Assembly (NCBI RefSeq): GCF_026343335.1
Contig: NZ_JAPELX010000001.1
Span: 6,882,001-6,946,000 of the forward strand
Length of the DNA stretch: 64,000 nt
Direction of reading: 5' to 3'
DNA from: Streptomyces sp. NBC_00078
GTDB taxonomy: Bacteria > Actinomycetota > Actinomycetes > Streptomycetales > Streptomycetaceae
In this document: piece by piece, positions 1 through 7,168 of the stretch
How positions within the stretch are numbered: the first letter of the stretch is position 1
How the letters are laid out: each line of letters begins with the position of its first letter
Made by a program: the position numbers and the translations under genes
Notes under the pieces: generated by a model
What the model was told of the DNA's origin: nothing
Databases searched by the model: none
Seen by the model: only the letters and a program-made list of their open reading frames with translations

Positions 1-255
1 GCCGGCACGGGCGCCTCCGTGGTGTTCGTCACGCACGACCTGGAGGAGTCGATCGCGCTGGCCGACAAGGTCGTCGTGATGACGGCCGGCCCCGCCACCG
101 TCAAGCAGGTCTTCGACATCGACCTGCCGCGGCCGCGCAAGGTCGAGTCCGTGCGCCTGGAGGCGCGGTTCATCGAGATCTACCGCGAGATCTGGGAGTC
201 CCTCGGCGAAGAGGTCCGGATCACCCGTGAGAGGGGTGCCGCCCGTGTCGCCTGA
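1..255 (+). CDS. ABC transporter ATP-binding protein, NitT/TauT family (5' truncated)
   Basis: This is the C-terminal part of an ABC ATPase whose start lies outside the window. The frame is open from base 1 to the TGA at 253-255. The visible residues begin just before the H-loop: VFVTHDLEESIALADKVVVM contains the switch histidine and the usual downstream strand. The tail (IDLPRPRKVES, then FIEIYREIWESLGEE) is typical of SsuB/TauB/NrtD-type ATPases that energise uptake of nitrate, taurine, sulfonates or thiamine precursors at the cytoplasmic membrane. It overlaps the permease gene that follows, so the two are translationally coupled. The substrate cannot be told from this fragment. Confidence 0.9.
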   Translation, partial: AGTGASVVFVTHDLEESIALADKVVVMTAGPATVKQVFDIDLPRPRKVESVRLEARFIEIYREIWESLGEEVRITRERGAARVA

Positions 256-1123
256 CGTCCTGCCCGAGGCCCAGATCGCGCCGGCCGTGACCGAGCCCGG
301 CAACAAGACGAACCGCGCACACTCACGCGCGCGGGCCGCCCGTAGACGCAAGATCGTCGTCAACGCCGCCCGGGTACTGCTGCTGGTCGCCGTCCTCGGT
401 CTGTGGGAGGTGCTGGCCCGAACCAAGGTCATCGATCCGTTCAACTTCTCGATGCCCTCGAAGATCTGGGACCAGATCCACACCTGGGTGATGCACGGGA
501 CGGCGATCGGGTCCCTCGGCGAGCAGATCTGGTACACGCTGTACGAGGCGCTGCTCGGCTGGGTCTTCGGTGTGATCGCCGGTGTCGTGTTCGGCATCAC
601 ACTGGGGCGGATCACTTTCCTCGCCGATGTCCTTGGTCCATACATCAAGGTGCTCAACTCGATACCCAGGATCGTCCTCGCCCCGATCTTCATGATCTGG
701 TTCGGCCTGGGCCCCGCCTCCAAGGTCGCGTCGGCTGTCGTCCTGGTCTTCTTCCCGGTTTTCTTCAACGCCTTCCAGGGCGCTCGCGAGGTCGACCGCA
801 ACCTCGTCGCCAATGCCCGGATCCTCGGCGCGAGCGACCGCAGGGTGACGCTTCAGGTGGTCGTACCCTCCGCGACCTCGTGGATCTTCACCAGCCTCCA
901 CGTCAGCTTCGGCTTCGCCCTCATCGGCGCCATCGTCGGTGAGTACATCGGCGCGACCAAGGGCGTCGGCCTGCTCATCTCGCAGTCGCAGGGAACCTTC
1001 AACACGGCCGGTGTGTACGCGGCGATGGTCATCCTCGCCGTCGTGGCACTCGCCGCCGAGGGACTGCTGACCTTCGCCGAGCGCCGCATCTTCCGGTGGA
1101 AACCGGCAGGTTCCGACAGCTGA
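245..1123 (+). CDS. ABC transporter permease, NitT/TauT family
   Basis: Inner-membrane permease of the same importer, 292 aa. A short basic cytoplasmic N-terminus (RARAARRRK) is followed by a first hydrophobic helix (VLLLVAVLGLWEVL) and further membrane segments. The cytoplasmic EAA loop that docks on the ATPase is visible near residues 195-215 (NARILGASDRRVTLQVVVPSA). I chose GTG at 245 because AGAGGGG ends 7 nt before it; an in-frame GTG at 227 is possible but its GAAGAGG lies about 12 nt away. Either start overlaps the ATPase gene. Length is slightly above the usual 250-270 aa because of the N-terminal extension. Confidence 0.9.
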   Translation: MSPDVLPEAQIAPAVTEPGNKTNRAHSRARAARRRKIVVNAARVLLLVAVLGLWEVLARTKVIDPFNFSMPSKIWDQIHTWVMHGTAIGSLGEQIWYTLYEALLGWVFGVIAGVVFGITLGRITFLADVLGPYIKVLNSIPRIVLAPIFMIWFGLGPASKVASAVVLVFFPVFFNAFQGAREVDRNLVANARILGASDRRVTLQVVVPSATSWIFTSLHVSFGFALIGAIVGEYIGATKGVGLLISQSQGTFNTAGVYAAMVILAVVALAAEGLLTFAERRIFRWKPAGSDS

Positions 1124-1204
1124 GGCCGAGCCGCCTCTCTTCGCCTCTTTTCTCCCCGCTTCTCCGCTCCCCGCACCGCCCTCTCACAAGGACGTGAACC
1201 CGTC

Positions 1205-2266
1205 ATGCGCAAGCCCGTCAGATACACCACCCTGGCCGCCGCAGGCCTGCTCGCCCTCTCGTCCCTCACCGCCTGTGCCAACGACGCGGCCGGCACCGCA
1301 TCCAGTGGCTCCGGCAGCAAGGGGGACGGCAAGGGCACGAAGGTCAAGATCATGGTCGGCGGCCTGGACAAGGTGATCTACATGCCGGCGATGCTCACCC
1401 AGCGGCTCGGCTACTTCGACGCCGAGGGCCTCGACGTGGAGCTGCTGAGCGAGCCCGCCGGTGTCCAGGCCGAGACCGCGCTCGTCTCCGGGCAGGTCCA
1501 GGGGGCCGTCGGCTTCTACGACCACACGCTCGACCTGCAGACGAAGGGCAAGGCCATCGAGTCGGTCGTGCAGTTCTCGCAAGCGCCCGGCGAGGTGGAA
1601 ATCGTCTCCACCGAGGCGGCCGGCGACATCACGTCGCCCAAGGACTTCAAGGGCAAGAAGCTCGGCATCACCGGTCTCGGTTCGTCGACCGACTTCCTCA
1701 CCAAGTACCTCGCCGTCAAGAACGGGGTGAAGGTCAGCGACTTCACGCCGGTCGCCGTCGGAGCGGGACCGACCTTCATCTCGGCGCTCCAGAGGGGTGC
1801 CATCGACGGCGGTATGACGACCGACCCGACCGTCGCCACGATCCTGGACAAGAAGGCGGGCAAGGTCCTCCTCGACATGCGGACTCCGGAGGGGTCCCAG
1901 AAGGCGCTCGGCGGTCCGTACCCGTCGTCAAGCCTGTACATGCAGACGGACTGGGTCAACAGTCACCGGGACACCGTCCAGAAGTTGGCCAATGCATTCG
2001 TCAAGACGCTCAAGTGGATGTCCACCCACAGCTCGAGCCAGATCGCGGAGAAGATGCCCGCCGACTACTCGCAGGGCAACAAGCTTCTCTACGCCGCGGC
2101 CATCAAGAGCACGCTGCCGATGTTCACCGACGACGGCGTCATGCCCAAGGACGGCCCGGAGACCGTCGAGAAGGTACTCAAGGCGTTCAATCCCAACATC
2201 AAGAACGCCAAGGTGGATCTGAGCAAGACGTTCACCACCGAGTTCGTGGAGAAGGCCGCGGGCTGA
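1205..2266 (+). CDS. ABC transporter substrate-binding lipoprotein (SsuA/THI5-like)
   Basis: Extracytoplasmic binding protein of the importer, 353 aa. A lipoprotein signal peptide runs to the lipobox LTAC with Cys24, followed by a Ser/Gly/Lys-rich linker of about 25 residues that tethers the mature protein. The body has NMT1/THI5-like features: GYFDAEGLDVELLSEPAG near the N-lobe, GSSTDFLTKYLAVKNGV, and GGMTTDPTV, a typical ligand-lobe segment. It lies about 80 bp after the permease in the same operon order (ATPase, permease, binding protein). The ligand could be a sulfonate, nitrate or pyrimidine precursor; nothing visible decides between them. Confidence 0.88.
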   Translation: MRKPVRYTTLAAAGLLALSSLTACANDAAGTASSGSGSKGDGKGTKVKIMVGGLDKVIYMPAMLTQRLGYFDAEGLDVELLSEPAGVQAETALVSGQVQGAVGFYDHTLDLQTKGKAIESVVQFSQAPGEVEIVSTEAAGDITSPKDFKGKKLGITGLGSSTDFLTKYLAVKNGVKVSDFTPVAVGAGPTFISALQRGAIDGGMTTDPTVATILDKKAGKVLLDMRTPEGSQKALGGPYPSSSLYMQTDWVNSHRDTVQKLANAFVKTLKWMSTHSSSQIAEKMPADYSQGNKLLYAAAIKSTLPMFTDDGVMPKDGPETVEKVLKAFNPNIKNAKVDLSKTFTTEFVEKAAG

Positions 2267-2281
2267 ATCCGTATCCACCAG

Positions 2282-2322
2282 GAGGGCGCGGCCCTTCCCC
2301 CGCCCCCACCGGCCGTGCCCTC
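2282..2322. terminator. Stem-loop between convergent genes
   Basis: A 12-bp stem, 2282-2293 against 2311-2322, pairs GAGGGCGCGGCC with GGCCGTGCCCTC through one G-U wobble, with a 17-nt C-rich loop. It sits between the binding-protein gene and the response regulator and reaches into the latter's stop codon. It probably acts as a rho-independent terminator for one or both directions; there is no clear U-tract. Confidence 0.45.
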
Positions 2323-3001
2323 AGGCGCGGGTCGCCCACACGTAACGGTGTTCAGGGCGGCCCGCGTCGCCGTATTTCAGGGTGAGCCGGGCCCGTCCCG
2401 TGCGTTCCAGGAGCTTCAGATAGCGCTGGGCGGTCTGGCGGCTCACACCCGTCCGTTCGGCGATCTCCTGGGCGGACAGCGGGCCTTCAGCTCCCATCAG
2501 GGACTGACGCACCAGCTCCGCAGTGGTGGGGGAGTGGCCCTTGGGCAGCCCCGGCTCCGAAGAGGCCGACAGGGCGCCGAAGATGCGGTCCACCTCCGCC
2601 TGCTCCGCCTCGCCGCCGCCGTCCAGGGTGCGGCGCAACTGCGCGTACGCCTCCAGTTTGGCGCGCAGGCCCGCGAAGGCGAACGGTTTGACCAGGTACT
2701 GCAGCGCTCCGTGCCGCATCGCGGCCTGCACTGTCGCCACGTCGCGTGCCGCGGTCACCATGATCACGTCGGTCTGGTGGCCGCGGCGGCGCATCTCCCG
2801 GACCACGGCGAGGCCCGTGTCGTCGGGCAGATAGTGGTCCATGAGGATCAGATCCAGACGGGGCAGCGACTCCACCTGACGCAGTGCCTCGGCCGCGTTG
2901 TGCGCCTCGCCGGCGACGTGGAAGCCCGGCACCTTCTCGACGTAGGCGGCGTTGACATGCGCGACCCTGGTGTCGTCGTCCACGACCAGTACCTCGATCA
3001 T
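2321..3001 (-). CDS. Response regulator, CitB/DcuR/DpiA family
   Basis: Cytoplasmic regulator of 226 aa paired with the adjacent sensor kinase. The receiver domain occupies about residues 1-120, with acidic residues Asp8-Asp10, phospho-acceptor Asp55 in LDLILMDHYLPDD, and the conserved Lys in YLVKPFAFAGL. The C-terminal part has a helix-turn-helix of the type seen in DcuR/CitB (LSAQEIAERTGVSRQTAQRY). The ATG at 3001 overlaps the kinase stop codon in an ATGA, so the pair is translationally coupled. Systems of this family usually sense citrate or C4-dicarboxylates. The nearby citrate synthase genes make a carboxylate signal plausible, but that is inference. Confidence 0.9.
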   Translation of the reverse strand: MIEVLVVDDDTRVAHVNAAYVEKVPGFHVAGEAHNAAEALRQVESLPRLDLILMDHYLPDDTGLAVVREMRRRGHQTDVIMVTAARDVATVQAAMRHGALQYLVKPFAFAGLRAKLEAYAQLRRTLDGGGEAEQAEVDRIFGALSASSEPGLPKGHSPTTAELVRQSLMGAEGPLSAQEIAERTGVSRQTAQRYLKLLERTGRARLTLKYGDAGRPEHRYVWATRA

Positions 3002-4674
3002 CGCGACTCCTCCTCGGCGGGCATGTCCGCGGTTGCGGTGAGGGCCGGCTCCAGCGCCGGCTCCGTCTCGGTCAGCGCCTCCGGCAGGACGACGGTGAAC
3101 TCCGCGCCGCCGCCGTGCGCCTCGTCGACCGAGGCGCTGCCGCCCTGCCGCTCGGCGAGCTTGCGGACCATGGAGAGCCCGATGCCGCGCTTGCGGTGCG
3201 CGGGCGGTTCCTTCGTGGACCATCCGTCGGTGAAGACCAACTCGCGTTGCTCCTCAGGGATTCCGGGTCCCGTGTCGCGCACTCTGAGGACGGCGGTACG
3301 TCCCTCGGCGTGCAACTCGATCTCCACGCGCGCGTGGAGGGTGCCGGCGACCGCGTCGAGTGCGTTGTCCACCAGGTTCCCGACGATCGTGACGAGCCCC
3401 CTGGGATCGATCAGCCGGTCCGGGAGCCGTGTCCGGTCGGAGACCCACAGGGCCACGCCGCGCTCGGCCGCGACCGTGGCCTTGCCGACCAGCAGCGCGG
3501 CGAGCAGCGGATCCTGGATCTTCTCCGTGACCTGCTCGGCGGTGGCCCGGTGGTCGCCGACCACCTCTCCGACGAAGTCCACGGCGTCGTCGTACATCTC
3601 CAGTTCGAGCAACCCCAGCAGAGTGTGCATGCGGTTGGCGTGCTCGTGGTCCTGGGCCCGCAGGGCGTCGATCAGGCCGCGCGTCGAGTCGAGCTCCCGG
3701 CCGAGTTGCTCCAGCTCGGTGCGGTCGCGCAGGGTGGCCACGGCGCCACCGTCGTCGGTGGGCATGCGGTTGGCGACCAGGACGCGCTGCCCGCGGACCG
3801 TGAGCAGGTCGGTGCCCGTCACCCGCCCGCCCAGGATGTCGGCCGTACGTCCCTCGCCCAGCGCCTCGTGGGGGGAGAGGCCCACGGCCTCGTCGTCGAT
3901 GCTCAGCAGGCGATGTGCCTCGTCGTTGAGCAGGCGGATGCGGCCGGCGCGGTCCAGGGCGACGACGCCCTCCCGGATGCCGTGCAGCATCGCCTCGCGC
4001 TCCGCGAGCAGCGCCGAGATGTCCGAGAAAGCCAGGTCGCGGGTCTGCCGCTGGACCCTCCGGGAGATCACCCAGGCGGCGAGCGCGCCGACGGCCAGGG
4101 CGCCGCCGGCGTACGCGAGCAGCTCGGGGATCGCGCCGATGAGCTCGGCCCGCACGCTGTCGTACTTGATCCCGACCGAGACCGCTCCGATGATCCTGCC
4201 TTCGGAGTCCCGCAGAGGCACCTTGCCGCGTGCCGAGCGGCCCAGGGTGCCCTTGTCGATTTCCATGACGTGCTTGCCGGCCAGGGCATCGCGGGGGTCA
4301 GTGGAGACGAGGTGGCCGATCTCCGACTCTGTGGGATGCGACCAGCGAACCTGGTGCCGGTCCAGCACCACGACGTACTCGGCGTGGGTGGCGAGCCGGA
4401 TCCGCTCGGCCTCCTTCTGCACCGGACCGGTACTGGTCGGCGGGGTGGTCAGCACGCCCTCGGCGATGTGCGGATCCTGGGCCGTCGTCTCGGCGATGGC
4501 CAGGGCGCGGCGCATCGCCTCGTTGTCCAGCTGCTTGCTCAGCGGGGCCAGGAACAGCCCGGTCGCGAGCACCGCGACCCCCGCGGCGATCACCAACTGC
4601 ATCAGCAGTACCTGCGAGAACACCCGCTTCGGCAGGCCGATGCGCAGGCGGCGTGCGGGGGGAGTACGGCTCAT
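2998..4674 (-). CDS. Sensor histidine kinase, CitA/DcuS family
   Basis: Membrane sensor of 558 aa. The N-terminus has one transmembrane helix (LLMQLVIAAGVAVLATGLFL), then an extracytoplasmic PAS-like (sCache/PDC) domain with the family signature IIGAVSVGIKY just before the second helix (LLAYAGGALAVGALAAWVI). A cytoplasmic PAS domain follows (MLHGIREGVVALDRAGRIRL). The phosphorylatable histidine is in the atypical H-box DHEHANRMHTLLG shared with DcuS/CitA, and the ATPase domain has GNLVDNALDAV and DTGPGIPEE. I chose ATG at 4674 (MSRTPPARRL); the reading frame stays open further upstream to 4779 but without recognisable sequence. The ligand is likely a di- or tricarboxylate by family, not shown here. 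Confidence 0.9.
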   Translation of the reverse strand: MSRTPPARRLRIGLPKRVFSQVLLMQLVIAAGVAVLATGLFLAPLSKQLDNEAMRRALAIAETTAQDPHIAEGVLTTPPTSTGPVQKEAERIRLATHAEYVVVLDRHQVRWSHPTESEIGHLVSTDPRDALAGKHVMEIDKGTLGRSARGKVPLRDSEGRIIGAVSVGIKYDSVRAELIGAIPELLAYAGGALAVGALAAWVISRRVQRQTRDLAFSDISALLAEREAMLHGIREGVVALDRAGRIRLLNDEAHRLLSIDDEAVGLSPHEALGEGRTADILGGRVTGTDLLTVRGQRVLVANRMPTDDGGAVATLRDRTELEQLGRELDSTRGLIDALRAQDHEHANRMHTLLGLLELEMYDDAVDFVGEVVGDHRATAEQVTEKIQDPLLAALLVGKATVAAERGVALWVSDRTRLPDRLIDPRGLVTIVGNLVDNALDAVAGTLHARVEIELHAEGRTAVLRVRDTGPGIPEEQRELVFTDGWSTKEPPAHRKRGIGLSMVRKLAERQGGSASVDEAHGGGAEFTVVLPEALTETEPALEPALTATADMPAEEESR

Positions 4675-4775
4675 ACCCACGACGGTACGTGGACCTGCCG
4701 GAACCACCGAAGGGGGTGTGGCATGGATCTCTTGATCAATGCTGGACGAGCAGGTCGAGGTATTGACCGGCCGGG

Positions 4776-5717
4776 TCAACCCACGAGTGCGGCCGTCCTC
4801 GACTCATGCACTGCCAGGACCTCCATGCGAGCGGGCGAGCCCAGAACCGACGTCCCGCAGCTCTCCGGGCGGGCCGGCAGGGACGCTCCCTGGGCGACCT
4901 CGACGCGCCACCGGCGTCCGTCCGTGTGGGCGACGGACACCTGCCAGCGCGGCGCGGCCCCGTCCGCCCCTACGATGCTCAGGGCGCCCGCCGCGTACTC
5001 GCCCGCGGCCGTGCGCACCGCCAGCTCGGCCGCCTGGCCCGGCCGCTCCCAGGCAGATCCCCCGCGGCACCCCTCCACGACGATGCGGCCCTCCTGGACG
5101 TCGCTCAGGATCTCCTTGACGGCGTGGGCCTCGGCGCGGCCGTAGGCGTATCCGTACGGCAGGACGAGCAGCGTGGGAGAGAAGCGATGGCCACCCAGAT
5201 GAGTGACCTCCCAGACGCCCTCCACCCCGGAGGAGGCCAGCTCTGCTGCGAGCGGCCGGCCGAGCAGCGCGCAGCAGCGGTCGCGCTTGCCGTTGGTGCA
5301 GACGAGGGCGAGCGGGTCACCGGTGTGGGGCCGCGCCGCGAGCACCGCGTCGAAGGTGGTGTGATCGCCCTGGCCCAGCGCGGCGAAATCGAGGTCGAGA
5401 AGGACCCGTGGATCGCAGGCCGTGGCGGAGTGCAGCCAGGCCTTGCCGGGCATCGTGTGGGCCGCGTACACCTGCCGTGCGGCGGGCGTGCCGAAGTCGG
5501 CGTGCCGCCCCGGGCGCCGGATGAGCGCGATGCGTACGCCCGTGTCCTTCGCGGCGCTTTCCAGAGCGCGGCCGACTGCCGGGTCGAGGTGGCTCGACGT
5601 GAGCGCGTCGGCGCCCCAGGGGCCCGGCTGCTCCAGCAGCAGCCAGGTCCTCGCTGTGGCCGCGGTTCCCGAAATCGGCTCGTCGAGCTCCTGGGACACG
5701 GTCGAGCACGTACTCAC
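4776..5717 (-). CDS. Sucrase/ferredoxin-like protein
   Basis: A 313-aa protein of the sucrase/ferredoxin-like family, a thioredoxin-fold group related to [2Fe-2S] thioredoxin-like ferredoxins. Visible signatures are the N-terminal MSTCSTVSQELDEPISGTA, the conserved TWLLLEQPGPWG, and a Cys-containing segment LVCTNGKRDRCCALLGRPL followed by GGHRFSPTLLVLPYG. The three cysteines around CTNGKRDRCC are candidates for cluster binding. The GTG start at 5717 directly abuts an iron box, which leaves no room for a ribosome binding site. Translation is therefore probably leaderless or nearly so, and the gene should be expressed under iron limitation. The biochemical function in Streptomyces is not established. 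Confidence 0.85.
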   Translation of the reverse strand: MSTCSTVSQELDEPISGTAATARTWLLLEQPGPWGADALTSSHLDPAVGRALESAAKDTGVRIALIRRPGRHADFGTPAARQVYAAHTMPGKAWLHSATACDPRVLLDLDFAALGQGDHTTFDAVLAARPHTGDPLALVCTNGKRDRCCALLGRPLAAELASSGVEGVWEVTHLGGHRFSPTLLVLPYGYAYGRAEAHAVKEILSDVQEGRIVVEGCRGGSAWERPGQAAELAVRTAAGEYAAGALSIVGADGAAPRWQVSVAHTDGRRWRVEVAQGASLPARPESCGTSVLGSPARMEVLAVHESRTAALVG

Positions 5718-5736
5718 AGAGGTGAGCCTAACCTGA
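5718..5736 (-). promoter_or_regulatory. DmdR/DtxR-type iron box
   Basis: Read on the minus strand the 19 bases are TCAGGTTAGGCTCACCTCT. This matches 16 of 19 positions of the Streptomyces iron-box consensus TTAGGTTAGGCTCACCTAA, including the whole central core. It lies immediately upstream of the GTG start of the sucrase/ferredoxin-like gene, where repressor binding would block the promoter or start. By family knowledge the regulator would be DmdR1 with Fe2+. Confidence 0.82.
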
Positions 5737-5786
5737 CTTGGCTCGCGGTGACTTCCAGTCGTGGCCGTGTCCCGTGCGGCCGGGTC

Positions 5787-7049
5787 CTACTCCGGTGACG
5801 GCAGCGGCTGGGGCGGCCTCGGGCCGACGTAGTGGCCGCTCGGGCGCATGCGCAGCGGGCGTTCTGCGTACTCCTCCAGCGTGTGGGCGATCCAGCCCGC
5901 CGTCCGAGCCACCGCGAAGATCGTCTCGCCGGCCGTGGAGGGCATGCCCGAGGAGGCGGTGAGGACCGCCAGGGCCAGGTCGACGTTGGCGTGCAGCGAC
6001 GTGTGGCGGGCGGTGGTGGCCACGACGTCGCGCGCCGCGGCGAGGGCGGGTGCGGCGCCGGGGATCTCCTCCAGGAGGCCGAACAGGACACGCGCGCGTG
6101 GGTCCTCGCGAGGGTAGAGCCGGTGGCCGAGTCCCGGAATGCGGCGGCCCGCCCGCAGCTCCTCCGCGATCACGGGGGCCGCGTCGCCCTCTTCGAGCAC
6201 GTCGAGCAGCAGCCGGTGGGCGAGCCCGCTGGCCGCTCCGTGCAGGGGGCCTTCGAGCACGCCGAGGCCGGCGGAGACGGCCGCGTAGGCGTGAGCGCGG
6301 GCCGAGGCGGCGACACGCACCGCTAGGGTCGAGGCGGCGAGGTCATGGTCGACGAGGAGGGCGAGCGCGGTGTCCAGCACGCGCAGCGAGGCCTCGTCCG
6401 CCTCCCGTCCGCTCAGTCGTGCCCACAGTCGCCGGGCCAGTGGGCCCTCGTCGTGGTGGCCACGCCGGACCGGAGGCAGGGCGGCGACGAGGGTGGGGAT
6501 GAGGGTGCGTGCGGTGCCGAGAACGGTGTCCTCGGAGAGGTCGAAGCGCAGCGGGTCCGCGACCGCGGCCGCGATCGCGGCGACCCGCAACCGGTCGGTC
6601 GGCCCGGTGTGTTCGGGCAGCGCGGCCACGGAACGGCGGGCGACGGCGACGGACGTTTCGGGTGCCGTGAACTCGATGCCTGGGCGCATCCGGCTGGTCC
6701 ACAGCCACTCGGCGACCTCTTCGTAGGAGTGGCGCGTGGCCAGTTCGGCGGCGTCGACGCCGCGGAAGTAGTACCGGTCGGGCTCGATGAGTGTGATGCG
6801 GGTCCGGACCGAGAGCTCGCCGCCCGTTGCCGAAGTCCCGCTGCTCTCCCGTCTGTTGCGCCGGGCGAGCGTCTCCACTTCCTTGACGTCGAAGGTGCTG
6901 CCTCGGCCGCCGGGCACGCGTCGGCTGTCGAGCTGGCCGCGGCTCACGTACGCGTACACGGTCTCGGGCTTCACGCCCAGCAGTTCGGCGGCTTCCTTTG
7001 TGGTCAGCCTCTGCTCGGAGCGGCCGGCGGAGGGCTCTTGATCGCGCAT
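5787..7049 (-). CDS. Citrate synthase-like enzyme fused to an N-terminal helix-turn-helix domain
   Basis: A 420-aa fusion. Residues about 15-65 form a MerR/excisionase-type DNA-binding domain (LTTKEAAELLGVKPETVYAYVSR, then a GGRGSTFDVKEVETLARR wing). The rest is a citrate synthase domain. The three catalytic positions are present: His in GPLHGAASG, His in PGLGHRLYPREDPR and Asp in HANVDLALA. It could therefore still condense oxaloacetate with an acyl-CoA while binding DNA. It is transcribed away from a second citrate synthase gene across an AT-rich region with a perfect palindrome, a natural candidate for its own operator. Equivalent gene pairs are known in Streptomyces genomes, but I know of no established role for the fusion. 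Confidence 0.88.
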   Translation of the reverse strand: MRDQEPSAGRSEQRLTTKEAAELLGVKPETVYAYVSRGQLDSRRVPGGRGSTFDVKEVETLARRNRRESSGTSATGGELSVRTRITLIEPDRYYFRGVDAAELATRHSYEEVAEWLWTSRMRPGIEFTAPETSVAVARRSVAALPEHTGPTDRLRVAAIAAAVADPLRFDLSEDTVLGTARTLIPTLVAALPPVRRGHHDEGPLARRLWARLSGREADEASLRVLDTALALLVDHDLAASTLAVRVAASARAHAYAAVSAGLGVLEGPLHGAASGLAHRLLLDVLEEGDAAPVIAEELRAGRRIPGLGHRLYPREDPRARVLFGLLEEIPGAAPALAAARDVVATTARHTSLHANVDLALAVLTASSGMPSTAGETIFAVARTAGWIAHTLEEYAERPLRMRPSGHYVGPRPPQPLPSPE

Positions 7050-7096
7050 GGCATCACCGTATCGGCATAACGATATATGGATTCATGAGAGTGATA

Positions 7097-7117
7097 AATA
7101 TTGATTCAATCAATATT
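7097..7117. promoter_or_regulatory. Perfect 21-bp palindrome in the divergent citrate synthase promoter region
   Basis: Left arm AATATTGATT, one central C, right arm AATCAATATT. The arms are perfect inverse complements. The element sits in an unusually AT-rich stretch (about 7060-7150) between the two citrate synthase genes. TTGACA at 7116-7121 overlaps its right edge, as a -35 box covered by an operator would. The DNA-binding citrate synthase encoded next door is the obvious candidate ligand. Confidence 0.72.
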
Positions 7118-7168
7118 GACAGCAATACAGTCAAGCATGGACAGTCTAATCAAGTCCAGGGAGGAATC

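Noticed and set aside
2315..4735. An 806-codon plus-strand frame opposite the two-component genes
   Set aside because: It has no recognisable domain and a Ser/Arg-rich composition, while both genes on the other strand have clear motifs and ATGA coupling.
5718..5736. Reading the element as a Zur or Fur site
   Set aside because: The core AGGTTAGGCTCACCT fits the DtxR/DmdR consensus, not Fur-type AT-rich boxes.
7097..7117. The palindrome as a transcription terminator
   Set aside because: It is AT-rich, has a 1-nt centre and lies in a divergent promoter region, so an operator is far likelier.
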